A stretch of DNA of 64,000 nucleotides from Corallococcus macrosporus DSM 14697 (GTDB lineage: Bacteria; Myxococcota; Myxococcia; Myxococcales; Myxococcaceae). Shown here piece by piece: positions 42,908 to 52,546 of this stretch. Both the position numbers and the translations under genes were made by a program. The notes under the pieces were generated by a model. That model saw only the letters and a program-made list of their open reading frames with translations. It had not been told where the DNA came from and searched no databases. The stretch covers positions 7,164,001 through 7,228,000 of the forward strand of contig NZ_CP022203.1 of the NCBI RefSeq assembly GCF_002305895.1, read 5' to 3'. Numbering within the stretch: the first letter of the stretch is position 1; the number at the start of each line of letters is the position of its first letter.

Positions 42908-43085
42908 CAAGCACCTACCTCACCTCACCGACAGAAGGACGGGAAAGTCTTTCACCCTCCAGGGTAGCGCTATTCCTCATTGCCGCCATCCCAACACTGC
43001 CAGAGCGCCAACCTACTGAAATCAGGGAACCTGCCCCTTGGCCCCTGCGTTGGTACGCGAATTGATTGAGGAGCAGGCGGCGGAT

Positions 43086-43112
43086 CACGCACCGGGACCA
43101 GGCGGGTGCGTG
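43086..43112. promoter_or_regulatory. Hairpin in the leader of the choice-of-anchor-D gene
   Basis: CACGCACC (43086-43093) and GGTGCGTG (43105-43112) form a perfect 8-bp stem with an 11-nt loop, 25 bp before the ATG at 43138. It lies in the 230-bp gap 42908-43137, where nothing else stands out. A role in RNA stability or translation control is possible. Confidence 0.35.
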
Positions 43113-43137
43113 TGGGGAGAAGGGTGGGGAGCGGGAG

Positions 43138-46131
43138 ATGCGGATGGGGCTGACAGGGCGTGGACTCACACTGGCGTTGCTCGTGGCGCTCGGGACGGCA
43201 TGTCACGAGGGGAAGGAGACCCGCGCGGTGCAGGCCACCGCGGTGGTGGACTCGAACCTCCTCGACTTCGGCGAAGTGCCCGTGGGTGAGTGGCGGGAAC
43301 GGGAGGTCCGCATCCGCAACGTCGGCTACGTGCCCTTCTCCGCCCTGGACGCGCTGGGCCTGGCCAACAACCCGTCCTTCGAGGTGGAGCTGACGGAAGG
43401 CGCTCGGGTGATGCCGGGCGAGTCCCACGTGGTGCTCGTGCGCTTCCACCCCCTCACCGAGGGCCTGGCGACGGAGACGGTGCACGTCACCACGGACGCC
43501 AACCAGGGCCAGGAGGCCCGGGTGCAGGTGATGGGCATGGGCACGCCCACCCAGATTGGCGTGGAGCCGCCCCTCCTGGACTACGAGACGCTCGAGGTGG
43601 ACAGCGAGCGGACGCTGGAAGTCACGGTGACGAACCCGGTGGACCTGCCGCTGACGCTGTCCGTCGCCGGCACGCATGCGGAGCCGTTCACCGCGGACAC
43701 CGTCACCATCCCGCCGCTGTCCTCGCGGAAGGTGAGCACCAAATACCTGCCTCGCGCGCTGGGCAACATGGGCGCGCGCCTGGAGATTCTCTCCTGTGCG
43801 GGCTGCACGCCGTCCACCGTGGAGCTGAAGGGCAACTCGGTGGCCTCCGCCTTCGTGTTCGACCCGGCGCCCGTCCCCTTCGACTTGACTCCGGTGCACG
43901 AGCGCACGCAGTCCTTCACGCGCGCGCGCAACATCACCTGGCGCCCCGTCACCGTGGAGCGGCTGGTCACCAGCGACCATGCCTTCGTGCCGGTTTCCCG
44001 GCCGGAGGGCTCCACCGTCGGGCCGGGCGAAACCGTGGAGATGCAGATGGAGTTCGCGGCGCGCTACTCCGGCCCCAACGTGGGCGACCTCACGGTGCAC
44101 TACACGTCCGACAAGGCGCGCCAGTCGCAGGTGATTCTGGACGCGCGCGGCGGCCGGCCCACGCTGGCGGTGACGCCGGTGGCGCTGGACTTCGGCGAGG
44201 TGCCGGTGGGCGGCAAGGTGGAGCGCGTCATCCGCATCTCCAACGCGGGCACCAACGGCAACCTCCTCTTCACCGGCGTGGCGTCGGGCGGGGACAGCCC
44301 CCAGTTCAGCGTGGACGTGCCCACGCGCGGCGCCGAGGCCTACCCGTGGAGCGGCGGCGTCTGGCCCGTGCTGGAGGCCAACCCGGGGCTGCCCATCGCC
44401 CCCGGCGCGGACGCGCTGGAGCTGAAGGTCTACTTCGAGCCCACCGCCGCGGGCACGTGGACGGCCTCGCTGCGCGTGCGCTCGGATGACCTGTTCAACC
44501 CGGAGCGCGAAATCATCCTCACCGGCCGCGCGCGCGCCACCGCGCCGTGCGTCTACGAGCTGGTGCCGCAGCCCCTCATGGACTTCGGCAACGTGACGCC
44601 GGGCCGCGGCGCGGTGCTGGGCTTCCAGTTCCGCAACCCGGGCAGCGCCGAGTGCGCCGTGAAGGACATCCACATCAGCAATGACGGCGGCGGCGTCTTC
44701 TTCATGCCCGGCGGCCGGCTCACCGGCGGCGTGGTGGCGTACGACACGGGCTTCAGCGCCATGGTGGCCTTCCGGCCGCAGGCGGAGGGCGACTACACCG
44801 GCGAGCTGCAGCTCACGGTGAGCAACCCGGCCGCGCCCACGGTGCGCCTGCCGCTGAGGGGCGTGTCCCGGCAGAGCTGCCTGGTGGCGACCCCGTCCTT
44901 CGTGGACTTCGGGCCCATCCGCTACGACTGCGCCGCGATGCCCCGGAAGACGTACGTGGCCAACCGGTGCAGCAGCCCCATCACCGTGACGGGCGCGGAC
45001 ATCGGCCACGGCACCAGCAACCAGTTCTCGCTGGTGACGCCCATGACGGCCCCCGTCACCCTGGGGCCGGGCGAGGGCTTCGAGCTGGAGGTGGGCTACG
45101 CGCGCAACGTGCACGGCCAGCACTTCAGCCCGCTGTACCTGCGCACGGCCAACGAGCCGTCGCCCTACCTGGTGCCGCTGCTGGCGGAGACGAACCACGA
45201 GGGCATCCAGGTGGACCGCTACACGCAGGGCACCGACAGCCAGCTGGACGTCCTCTTCGTGGTGTCCAACACCACCACCATGCAGCCGTACCAGGAGCGC
45301 CTGCAGGCGGCGATTCCGCAGTGGCTCCAGACGGCCCAGACGAACGGCGTGGACGTGCGCGTGGGCGTCACCAGCACGGGCCTGGTGGCCCGGGGTCCGC
45401 AGTGCGGCGGCGGCGCCAACGGCGGCGAGGCCGGGCGCCTCTTCCCGGTGGACGGCAGCCGGCCCCGCGTGGTGTCCAGCACCAGCGCCAACGCGGCCGC
45501 GGACATCCAGGCCAACCTGGGCGTGGGCATGTGCCACAACCTGGTGCAGGGCCTGGAGACGATGCGCCAGGCGCTCTCCGCGCCCCTGTCCGAGCAGATG
45601 GACGACTTGCGCACCCCGCAGCCCAACGACGGCAACGCCGGCTTCCTCCGCGCCGCGGCCCGCATGGCGGTGGTGGTGCTGGCCGACGAGGACGACAACT
45701 CCGGCTTCGGCCCGGAGAGCTACATCCAGTTCCTCCAGACGCTGAAGGGCACCGGCATGTCGCACCGCAGCCAGCTCTACGGCCTGGTGCCCACCGACGC
45801 GGCCTGCGCCACCGCGGGCAGCGGGGCGCCCCGCTTCACCGCCGTGGCCCAGGGCACGGGCGGCCAGGTGGCCAACGTCTGCGGCCAGAGCTACGACGGG
45901 CTGCTGGAGCAGGTCATCCAGCGCGCCGGTGAGCCGCAGGCGGACTTCCCGCTCACCGCGGCGCCCACGGGCCTGGGGGAGATGAGCGTGCGCATCCAGG
46001 GCCAGCCGGTGCCCGCGACGCAGTGGGTCTACGACGCGGAGCAGAACGCCATCGTCTTCCAGCCCGGGGCCATCCCCCTGGCCGGCCAGTCCGTGGAGGT
46101 CCGCTACCGCAGCGTCTGCGCGGCCCCGTAG
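43138..46131 (+). CDS. Choice-of-anchor D / vWA-domain lipoprotein
   Basis: A 997-aa surface lipoprotein, signal ending LGTACHE (Cys21). It has about five ASH/HYDIN-like beta-sandwich repeats, each opening with a variant of LDFGEVPVG (LLDFGEVPVG, PPLLDYETLEV, ALDFGEVPVG, LMDFGNVTPG, FVDFGPI). From about residue 700 there is a von Willebrand A-like domain: LDVLFVVSNTTTMQPYQERL, then MAVVVLADEDDNSGFGPESY. The MIDAS motif, normally DxSxS, reads SNTTT, so metal binding is doubtful. It ends with a small beta-domain. Such proteins are common in myxobacteria and are probably adhesive or scaffolding. Confidence 0.82.
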   Translation: MRMGLTGRGLTLALLVALGTACHEGKETRAVQATAVVDSNLLDFGEVPVGEWREREVRIRNVGYVPFSALDALGLANNPSFEVELTEGARVMPGESHVVLVRFHPLTEGLATETVHVTTDANQGQEARVQVMGMGTPTQIGVEPPLLDYETLEVDSERTLEVTVTNPVDLPLTLSVAGTHAEPFTADTVTIPPLSSRKVSTKYLPRALGNMGARLEILSCAGCTPSTVELKGNSVASAFVFDPAPVPFDLTPVHERTQSFTRARNITWRPVTVERLVTSDHAFVPVSRPEGSTVGPGETVEMQMEFAARYSGPNVGDLTVHYTSDKARQSQVILDARGGRPTLAVTPVALDFGEVPVGGKVERVIRISNAGTNGNLLFTGVASGGDSPQFSVDVPTRGAEAYPWSGGVWPVLEANPGLPIAPGADALELKVYFEPTAAGTWTASLRVRSDDLFNPEREIILTGRARATAPCVYELVPQPLMDFGNVTPGRGAVLGFQFRNPGSAECAVKDIHISNDGGGVFFMPGGRLTGGVVAYDTGFSAMVAFRPQAEGDYTGELQLTVSNPAAPTVRLPLRGVSRQSCLVATPSFVDFGPIRYDCAAMPRKTYVANRCSSPITVTGADIGHGTSNQFSLVTPMTAPVTLGPGEGFELEVGYARNVHGQHFSPLYLRTANEPSPYLVPLLAETNHEGIQVDRYTQGTDSQLDVLFVVSNTTTMQPYQERLQAAIPQWLQTAQTNGVDVRVGVTSTGLVARGPQCGGGANGGEAGRLFPVDGSRPRVVSSTSANAAADIQANLGVGMCHNLVQGLETMRQALSAPLSEQMDDLRTPQPNDGNAGFLRAAARMAVVVLADEDDNSGFGPESYIQFLQTLKGTGMSHRSQLYGLVPTDAACATAGSGAPRFTAVAQGTGGQVANVCGQSYDGLLEQVIQRAGEPQADFPLTAAPTGLGEMSVRIQGQPVPATQWVYDAEQNAIVFQPGAIPLAGQSVEVRYRSVCAAP

Positions 46132-46220
46132 GCCACGAGGGCCCCGGGTCGAGGTCGGGTCCGCCCCGGCCTCAACACGGAATTCCATGGAAGAATTGAA
46201 ATGATGCGCCGTGGACTTCC

Positions 46221-47471
46221 GTGTCCCCACCTGGCGCGGGTATCGTGGCGGACGTCGTGGAAACATTCGGCCGCTACGAGCTCCTCCGGAAACTCGCCAT
46301 TGGCGGCATGGGCGCCGTCTACCTCGCCCGGCAGAAGGGGCCGGTGGGGTTCCAGAAGCTGCTGGTGGTGAAGCGGCTCTTGCCCCACCTGTCCGAGGAC
46401 GACGAGTTCATCGACATGTTCCTGGACGAGGGGCGCATCGCCGCGCACCTCAACCACCCCAACATCGCGCAGATATACGACTTGGGGGACGTGGACGGGC
46501 AGTACTTCATCGCCATGGAGTACGTGCACGGCGAGGCCGTGGGTCCCCTGGGCGCCCGGGCGCAGCAGCGCGGCATCATGATTCCCCTGGGCCTCAAGTG
46601 CCGCATCATCGCGGACGCCGCCGCGGGCCTGGACGCGGCCCACAACGCGCGCAGCCCGTCCGGCCGCAAGCTGGCGTTGATCCACCGGGACGTGTCCCCG
46701 CAGAACGTGCTGGTGGGCTTCAACGGCGGCGTGAAGCTCATCGACTTCGGCGTGGCCAAGGCGTCCGGGAAGCTGTCCCAGACGATTGTCGGCACCATCA
46801 AGGGCAAGCACGCGTACATGTCCCCGGAGCAGGCCCGGGGCGAGCCGCTGGACTCGCGCTCGGACGTGTTCGGCCTGGGGACGGTGTTCTACGAGCTGCT
46901 GACGCAGCAGCGCCTCTTCAAGCGCGAGACGGAGCTGGCCACGCTCAAGGCGGTGGTGGGGACGAAGATTGTCCCTCCGTCGGAGGTGGTGCCGGAGATT
47001 CCCAAGGCGCTGGACGCCATCGTCTTCAAGGCGCTGGCGCGCAAGCGCGACGAGCGCTTCTCCACCGCGGGCGAGCTGCAGCTCGCGCTGGAGGAGTTCC
47101 TCCTCACCCAGAAGCTGCACGCGACGACGGCGCACCTGGCGGCCTTCATGCGGGGCATGTACGCGGAGGAGCTGGAGGAGGACCGCTTCGCCACCGAGCC
47201 CACCGTCATCAACTTCGACCCGCGTCAGGCGGCCCGGGCGCCCCGGTCCACGGCCCGGCCCCCCGGGAGCAGCGGTGGCTCCTCGCCCGCGGCGGCTCCC
47301 GTGCCCGGCGGACAGGCGCGGCCCGCCGCGCAGGCCCGCCCACCGTCCGCCGCGCCCGGCGCGAAGCCCGCCGCCCCGGCGAAGCCCGCCCGGACGATGA
47401 CGACGGAGGCCGCCGCCGCGAAGCGGCCGCCGCCCAAGGGCCCGGGGGGCCAGGGCGACGGCGGCAAGTAG
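46221..47471 (+). CDS. Serine/threonine protein kinase
   Basis: A 416-aa cytoplasmic eukaryotic-like kinase. Kinase domain about 15-290: glycine loop LAIGGMGAVYLA, ATP Lys in VVKRLLP, the HRDVSPQNVLV catalytic loop with a Val-Ser variation seen in myxobacterial kinases, DFGVAK, and HAYMSPEQARG in the activation segment. The C-terminal 110 residues are Pro/Ala-rich and lack a membrane span or sensor domain. The start is GTG 46221, with GTG 46245 as an alternative. It may phosphorylate partners through its disordered tail. It is 89 bp after the choice-of-anchor-D gene. Confidence 0.92.
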   Translation: MSPPGAGIVADVVETFGRYELLRKLAIGGMGAVYLARQKGPVGFQKLLVVKRLLPHLSEDDEFIDMFLDEGRIAAHLNHPNIAQIYDLGDVDGQYFIAMEYVHGEAVGPLGARAQQRGIMIPLGLKCRIIADAAAGLDAAHNARSPSGRKLALIHRDVSPQNVLVGFNGGVKLIDFGVAKASGKLSQTIVGTIKGKHAYMSPEQARGEPLDSRSDVFGLGTVFYELLTQQRLFKRETELATLKAVVGTKIVPPSEVVPEIPKALDAIVFKALARKRDERFSTAGELQLALEEFLLTQKLHATTAHLAAFMRGMYAEELEEDRFATEPTVINFDPRQAARAPRSTARPPGSSGGSSPAAAPVPGGQARPAAQARPPSAAPGAKPAAPAKPARTMTTEAAAAKRPPPKGPGGQGDGGK

Positions 47472-47479
47472 GCAGTGGA

Positions 47480-47842
47480 CTAGAAGCTCTTCCCGTCCAC
47501 CTTCATCACCTGCAGGCCGTCCAGCTCGATGCCATCCAGGCAGCGGACGTTGATGGCGCGCATCTCCTTGCCGTCCGGCATCGTGCCCTTCCCGAAGGAG
47601 CGGACGCCACACGTGGCACAGAACATGTGGTGGATGGCCTTCTTGCCGAACTGGTAGTCGGTGATGTGCTCGGCGCCCTTCTGCAGGTTGAACTGCTCGG
47701 CGGGCGCGAAGCTCAGCAGCATCCCCGTCTTGAGGCAGATGGAACAGTTACACGACAGCAGGGGCTGACCGAGGTCCAGGCTCACGTCGTAACGGACCTG
47801 ACCACAGTGGCAACCACCCTCGTAGCGCTTGGATTCGGACAT
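47480..47842 (-). CDS. GFA-family (Mss4-like fold) zinc protein
   Basis: A 120-aa protein with the GFA/CENP-V zinc motifs YEGGCHCGQVRYDV, CNCSICLKTG and FCATCGVRSFG, together supplying the two zinc sites. Family members include glutathione-dependent formaldehyde-activating enzymes, but function is rarely proven. The reading frame matches the usual length. It is last on the minus strand after the phnD-like gene, separated by 64 bp. Confidence 0.87.
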   Translation of the reverse strand: MSESKRYEGGCHCGQVRYDVSLDLGQPLLSCNCSICLKTGMLLSFAPAEQFNLQKGAEHITDYQFGKKAIHHMFCATCGVRSFGKGTMPDGKEMRAINVRCLDGIELDGLQVMKVDGKSF

Positions 47843-47906
47843 GCGCGCATCCTGCCCCAGCGCGCGCGGCGGCAGGGCAGCGAAAATATGGCACCTCGCT
47901 GCGGGG

Positions 47907-48731
47907 CTACAGGCTGGCCAGCGCCACGCGGTACAGCGCGCGGTAGCCCATGCGCGGCGCGGCCTCGAAGCGCTCCGCGTTGAAGATGTCCTTCAGCAGC
48001 GCCTGCCCGTCCGGCGACGCCTGGAGGCTCAGCAGCGTGGACTCCAGCGACGTCACGAGCTGCGGCGGCAGCCCCATGGCCACCGGGACGCCGTCGTTGG
48101 GGGCCTCGTCGGTGTACGCAATCAGCTCGAAGCGCCGGCCCGCGCCCGCGCCCAGCACGTCCTCCACGCCGGTGGCGAACGTCAGGCCCGTGGACGCCGG
48201 CGGACAGAAGACGCTGGTGACGTCCGCCTTGCCATCCAGCACCGCCTCCAGCGCGCCCTGGTACGAGCCGGCGAAGTGCTGCGCGAAGAAGGCCCGCGTC
48301 GGCTCCAGGCCCTGCGTCTTGAGGTAGGCGGTGGGCAGCAGGTAGCCGGCCACCGAATCCCGGTCCACCCACGCGGCGGAGGTGCCCTTGAGCCGCTCCA
48401 CCGTCAGGCCCGCGCCCGCCCGGCACACCAGGGCGGCCCGGTAGGACGACATGCCCCGGCGCACCCCGCGCACCACCACCCGCACGCCCATGGCCTCCAT
48501 CCGCGCGCAGACGAAGGGCGGCGCCCAGGCCGCGTCCGCGCGGCCGGAGAGCAAGTCCTTGGCGAGCGTCTCATAGCTGGAGGCGACGCTCACCTCCACC
48601 AGCTTGCCCAGCGCCCGTTGCAGGAACGAGGCAAGCCGGTCCGCGCGCTCTCGCGCCGTCTCGCTGCCCAGGGAGGGGGGCAGCCCGAACCGGAAGGAAT
48701 GCCGGGGCGTCGCGGGGGCTTGCAGGGTCAT
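47907..48731 (-). CDS. PhnD-like phosphate/phosphonate-binding protein without signal peptide
   Basis: A 274-aa type 2 periplasmic-binding-fold protein. FRFGLPPSLGSETARERADRLASFLQRAL, SYETLAKDLLSGRADAAWAPPFVCARME and AAWVDRDSVAGYLLPTAYL are recognisable PhnD/phosphite-binding family features. The N-terminus (MTLQAPATPRHSF) has no signal sequence, which is odd for an ABC substrate-binding protein. It sits 12 bp after the TerB-like gene in a ttcA operon without permease or ATPase genes, so it may be a cytoplasmic sensor. Confidence 0.72.
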   Translation of the reverse strand: MTLQAPATPRHSFRFGLPPSLGSETARERADRLASFLQRALGKLVEVSVASSYETLAKDLLSGRADAAWAPPFVCARMEAMGVRVVVRGVRRGMSSYRAALVCRAGAGLTVERLKGTSAAWVDRDSVAGYLLPTAYLKTQGLEPTRAFFAQHFAGSYQGALEAVLDGKADVTSVFCPPASTGLTFATGVEDVLGAGAGRRFELIAYTDEAPNDGVPVAMGLPPQLVTSLESTLLSLQASPDGQALLKDIFNAERFEAAPRMGYRALYRVALASL

Positions 48732-48743
48732 ACGACCCCCTAA

Positions 48744-49568
48744 CTACCCCTCCCTGCCCAGGCGCGCCACTTCATCGTCAGCCAGGCCGAAGGTGGCCTG
48801 GAGCATGTCCAGGATGCGCTGCTCTGGATGGCTCGGCGAGCCCCCCGCGTGGGCAATCTTGGTGGCCAGCCGGAAGGCCTTCACCCGCTGGGCGTGCGTC
48901 GTCAGGCCGTGGGCCAGGACGTGGAGCCGCTGGGGCAGCCCCTCCGCGGCCAGGGCCGACACGGCCTCGCTGACGAAGCTCTGGGCGCGCTCGGGGCTGA
49001 CGTTCTCGAAGAGGGGGTCCGCCGCGAAGCTCTCCACCAGCGCCCGGGCCTCCGCCTCCTGGAGCTTCCCGTCCGCGGCGCTGACCAGCACCATGACCTC
49101 CGCGAACAGCCGCTCCAGCGGCTCGCCCAGCGCCTCCGCCAGGCTGCCGCCGTTCTCGATGACGTCGATGATTTGCGCCACCTCGTCCTCGGAGATGCCC
49201 AGCGCGGCCTGGAACGTCTTGAGCAGGCCCAGCTCGTCCCGGGTGGCGCGCTGGTCCGCCAGCGCCACCGCCGCCGCCAGCCCGAAGGCCAGCATCCGGT
49301 TCTTGTGGTCCGGCAGCCGGCGCCGCAGCGACGCGAGCACGTCCTCCAGGTTCCGGGCCTCCGACAGCCGCGCGGCGCTGGTCTCCACCAGGGCGTTGAG
49401 CTCGTCGGGCCGGGTGCCCTCGAACTCCGGGCGCTCCAGGACGCGGCTGAGCAGCGTCTGCATCTCCCGCTGCGTGACGCGGCCGTCCGCCATGGCGGCC
49501 AGCAACATGGCCTCCACCAGCGCGCCGTTGCGGTCGTTCCGCGCCTTCACTGCCTGCTCTCGAGCCAT
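48744..49568 (-). CDS. Tellurite-resistance TerB-like helical protein
   Basis: A 274-aa helical protein with two TerB-like repeats: [29 protein letters not shown] and [28 protein letters not shown], each an acidic helix pair with the ADG pattern. An additional repeat-like [20 protein letters not shown] lies between them. TerB domains bind metals at the membrane in some systems. The start at 49568 lies 22 bp inside ttcA, giving coupling. The longer frame to 49787 is an antisense artefact of the overlap. Confidence 0.78.
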   Translation of the reverse strand: MAREQAVKARNDRNGALVEAMLLAAMADGRVTQREMQTLLSRVLERPEFEGTRPDELNALVETSAARLSEARNLEDVLASLRRRLPDHKNRMLAFGLAAAVALADQRATRDELGLLKTFQAALGISEDEVAQIIDVIENGGSLAEALGEPLERLFAEVMVLVSAADGKLQEAEARALVESFAADPLFENVSPERAQSFVSEAVSALAAEGLPQRLHVLAHGLTTHAQRVKAFRLATKIAHAGGSPSHPEQRILDMLQATFGLADDEVARLGREG

Positions 49569-50401
49569 GGGCTGGCGCTCCCTTGCGTGTCCTTCGGTTC
49601 GGTCGTCGTGGCCCCGTCCTCGCTGGCGTTCAGCGGGTCGGGGTTGAGCGTCTTGTCCAGCAGGTGGGTGGGCCGCACGTTCGCCATGGCGTTGAGGACG
49701 CTCTGGCGGACGTTGGGAATCTCCTTGCCCAGCTCCTCCACCAGCCGCTGCATCCGCTTGCGCTGGAGGTTCTCCTGCGTGCCGCACAAGTCACACGGGA
49801 TGATGGGGAAGGCCATCAGCTCCGCGAACCTCGCGATGTCCTTCTCCGGCGCGTAGCACAGCGGGCGGATGACCACGTTGCGCCCGTCGTCGCTGCGCAA
49901 GAGCGGCGGCATCGCCTTGAGGGAGCCGGCGAAGAAGAGGTTGAGCAGCAGCGTGTGGATGAGGTCGTCGCGGTGGTGCCCCAGGGCAATCTTGGTGCAG
50001 CCCAGCTCCACCGCCGCCGTGTAGAGGATGCCCCGCCGCATGCGCGAGCACACCGAGCACTGCGTCTTGCCCGGCGGCGTCTTCTCCAGGACGATGCTGT
50101 AGGTGTCCTCCTTCAGCAGCTTGTACGCGTAGCCCTCACGCTGGAAGTACGACTCCAGCTTGTCCGCGGGGAAGCCGGGGTGGCCCTGGTCCAGGTTCAC
50201 CGCCAGCAACTCGAACTTCACGGGCGCGCGGCGCTGCAGCTCCCGCAGGAGGTGCAGCATCGTGTAGGAGTCCTTGCCTCCGGACACGCCCACCATGATG
50301 CGGTCCCCGTCCTCGATGAGGCGGTGGTCCGCGATGGCTCGGCCCATGTGGCCAAGCAGACTCTTTTCCAGGCGCTGGACGTCGTTCATCGGCGTGGCCA
50401 T
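49547..50401 (-). CDS. ttcA: tRNA 2-thiocytidine biosynthesis protein TtcA
   Basis: A 284-aa PP-loop ATPase that adds the 2-thio group to C32 of tRNAs. SGGKDS (40-45), [10 protein letters not shown] with Cys115 and Cys118 for the iron-sulfur cluster, a third Cys in IPCDLCGTQ, and [18 protein letters not shown] match the family closely. ATG at 50401 or 50389 are both plausible starts. First gene of a minus-strand operon with terB-like and phnD-like genes; divergent from RNase D across 65 bp. Confidence 0.9.
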   Translation of the reverse strand: MATPMNDVQRLEKSLLGHMGRAIADHRLIEDGDRIMVGVSGGKDSYTMLHLLRELQRRAPVKFELLAVNLDQGHPGFPADKLESYFQREGYAYKLLKEDTYSIVLEKTPPGKTQCSVCSRMRRGILYTAAVELGCTKIALGHHRDDLIHTLLLNLFFAGSLKAMPPLLRSDDGRNVVIRPLCYAPEKDIARFAELMAFPIIPCDLCGTQENLQRKRMQRLVEELGKEIPNVRQSVLNAMANVRPTHLLDKTLNPDPLNASEDGATTTEPKDTQGSASPWLESRQ

Positions 50402-50466
50402 CCTAGCGGCGGCCCGGGAAAAAACACCTCAATCCCAAAGCCCGGTCCGCTAGCCTGCCCCCCGCA

Positions 50467-51636
50467 ATGCCGACCTACCCACAAGGTGCCGTTGACGTCG
50501 TGGACGCCGCGGGAGAAGAGAGCGCCACCCACAAGCTGGAACAGGCGCGTGAAATCGCCGTGGACCTGGAGGCGGATTCGATGCACGCCTTCCGCGCCCG
50601 GCTGTGCTTCCTCCAGCTCGCCACCGATGACGAGGTCTTCCTGCTCGACACGCTCCAGCCGGGCGTGGTGCCGGGGATGCTCGCCCCGCTGATGGCCGAC
50701 CCGGCGCGGACCAAGTTCTTCCACGCCGCCCAGGGGGACCTCCAGTTCCTCGCCGAGGTGGGGGTGCGGGTCCAGGGCCTCTTCGACACCCACCGGGCGG
50801 CCACCCTGCTGGGCTGGCCCAAGGTGGGCCTGGCGGACATCGCCCGGGAGCGCCTGGGCGTGGAGCTGCCGAAGGAGCACCAGCAGTCCGACTTCTCCAT
50901 CCGCCCCCTGCCCCCGGGCATGAGGGAGTACATCGCCAATGACGTGCGCTACCTGTGCGAGCTGGGCCGCCAGGTGCGAGACGCCTGCCGCGAGGCGGAC
51001 ATCCTGGAGGAGGTCCTCCTGGACTGCGCGCGCCTGTGCGACGAGGCCGCGGCGCGCCCCGACGTGGGCGCGGACTACAAGCCCAAGCTGCCGCGCGCCG
51101 GGCTGAGCCCCGTGCAGCTCACGCTGGCGCACGCCATTGCCCAGGCCCTGCACCGCAAGCGGCTGGAGTGGGCGGAGAAGGAGAACGTGCCCATGGGGCG
51201 GATGCTCTCCAACATGGCCATTGGGGACATCGCGGTGAAGCTGCCCACCAACCCCAAGGAGCTGGCGCGGATGGCCGGCGTGCGGGGTTCGTTCATCCGC
51301 GCGCACGGCGAGGACCTCCTGGCCGTGGTGCGCGAGCTGCTGGAGAGGTCGCGCCGGGGCGAGCTGGCGCCGGAGCGCGAGTCCAAGGGCCCCAGGGACT
51401 CCAACAAGCGCAAGCGCGAGGAGGCCCTCAAGGCCTTCCGCGTGGAGAAGGCCACCGAGCGCAAGGTGACGCCCAGCGTGGTGCTGACCAATCCGCTGAT
51501 GGACGCGCTGGCCTCGCAGCCCCCCAAGGACGTGGAGTCCCTGAGCCAGGTGCCCTACTTCGGGGAGAAGCGGGCGCGGCTGTACGGCGCCGCGCTCGTG
51601 GAGCTGCTGGCCGCCTACCCCGTCCTCAACGCCTGA
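50467..51636 (+). CDS. rnd: Ribonuclease D
   Basis: A 389-aa 3'-5' exoribonuclease that trims tRNA and other RNA 3' ends. DEDDy motifs: EIAVDLEADSMHAF (Asp and Glu), FFHAAQGDLQFLAEVGV (Asp), and EYIANDVRYL (Tyr and Asp). HTHRAATLLGWPKVGLADIARERLGV-like linker residues follow the family. The region from about 210 is the HRDC domain (RLEWAEKENVPMGRMLSNMAIGDIA). The C-terminal tail is charged with a helix-hairpin-like QVPYFGEKRARLYGAALVELL. Confidence 0.9.
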   Translation: MPTYPQGAVDVVDAAGEESATHKLEQAREIAVDLEADSMHAFRARLCFLQLATDDEVFLLDTLQPGVVPGMLAPLMADPARTKFFHAAQGDLQFLAEVGVRVQGLFDTHRAATLLGWPKVGLADIARERLGVELPKEHQQSDFSIRPLPPGMREYIANDVRYLCELGRQVRDACREADILEEVLLDCARLCDEAAARPDVGADYKPKLPRAGLSPVQLTLAHAIAQALHRKRLEWAEKENVPMGRMLSNMAIGDIAVKLPTNPKELARMAGVRGSFIRAHGEDLLAVVRELLERSRRGELAPERESKGPRDSNKRKREEALKAFRVEKATERKVTPSVVLTNPLMDALASQPPKDVESLSQVPYFGEKRARLYGAALVELLAAYPVLNA

Positions 51637-51689
51637 AGCGCCGGGCCGAGGCCGCGACCTGCTCGCGGCCCTGGCCCCAGTCGTGGAGA

Positions 51690-52010
51690 ATGTCCGCCCG
51701 CGCGGGCGCCTTCGACTTCCTGCGCGAGCACTCCGAGACGCTCCGCGAGCGGCTGCCACGAGACGACGCGCCGTGGCTGGAGCGCTTCCTGACGCGCTAC
51801 CGAGCTCAGCGCTTGCGCGCGAGCATCATCCCGTCCCGCACCGTCAGCAGTACGTGCTCCACGCGCGGGTCCGCCGTCACCTTCGCGTTGAAGTCGACAA
51901 GGGCCTGGTCGCTGGCCGCCTCCGGCTGGAGCACCCGGCCCGACCACAAGACGTTGTCCGCGATGATGAGCCCACCTTGGCGCACGAGCGGCAACACCGC
52001 GTCCCAGTAG
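51690..52010 (+). pseudogene. Possible truncated gene running into antisense of the methyltransferase
   Basis: The frame starts MSARAGAFDFLREHSETLRE and continues through an APWLERFLTRYRAQRL-type helix (about 42 residues) that looks genuinely coding. After that the frame enters the antisense of the O-methyltransferase gene, whose stop is at 51806, and reads unlike a protein. It may be the 5' remnant of a deleted gene or chance. No homologue recognised. Confidence 0.25.
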
Positions 52011-52447
52011 GCGCCATAGCTGGGCTTGTCCGCGTCGATGAACGCCAGGTCGAAGGGCCCCTGGAGCGTCTTCAGCGTGTCCAACGCCGGTCCCATGCGC
52101 AGGTCGATTTTCCGACCGTGAGGGCTGCGCATGAAGAAGGCGCGCGCCACGTCGGTGGCCTCGGGGTCGATGTCGCAGGTGATGAGCGCCCCGTCCTCCG
52201 GGAGCGCCTCCGCCATCATCAACGCCGAGTACCCGGTGAAGGTGCCGATTTCCAACACGCGCCGCGCGCCGGTGAGCGCGACGAGCAGGCGCAGGAAGGT
52301 GCCTTCGACGGGCCCGACCTGCATGCCTGGGGAGGACATCCGCGCGTACGTGACGTCACGTAGCTCTTCGAGGAGGGGCGCGGGTGCAGTGGTGTGCGCG
52401 TCCGCGTACGCCTCGATTTCGGGAGGAACGAGCGTGAGCTTGGGCAT
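51806..52447 (-). CDS. Class I SAM-dependent O-methyltransferase
   Basis: A 213-aa cation-dependent O-methyltransferase of the catechol/caffeoyl-CoA family. VLEIGTFTGYSALMMAEALPEDGALITCDIDPEATDVARAFF holds SAM motif I with the ribose-binding Asp. FDLAFIDADKPSYGAYWD supplies the metal-binding Asp, and GGLIIADNVLWSGRV the second Asp-Asn pair. The length and order match the family. Start 52447 is chosen by the MPKLTLVPPEI N-terminus; the longer frame to 52483 is unsupported. Confidence 0.9.
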   Translation of the reverse strand: MPKLTLVPPEIEAYADAHTTAPAPLLEELRDVTYARMSSPGMQVGPVEGTFLRLLVALTGARRVLEIGTFTGYSALMMAEALPEDGALITCDIDPEATDVARAFFMRSPHGRKIDLRMGPALDTLKTLQGPFDLAFIDADKPSYGAYWDAVLPLVRQGGLIIADNVLWSGRVLQPEAASDQALVDFNAKVTADPRVEHVLLTVRDGMMLARKR

Positions 52448-52546
52448 GTCCCACCGATTAGCACGTACCGGAGGGCTCCCCACTTCGGGTTGCCGTCAGA
52501 CGCCTCGTGCATAACTTTGTCGTCGCTCTGGATGGAGGAGACCTCG

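Noticed and set aside
42970-46266. A 1098-codon minus-strand frame opposite the choice-of-anchor-D gene
   Set aside because: The product is His/Arg/Gly-rich low complexity, typical of the antisense of a high-GC gene. The plus frame has a lipobox and repeated beta domains.
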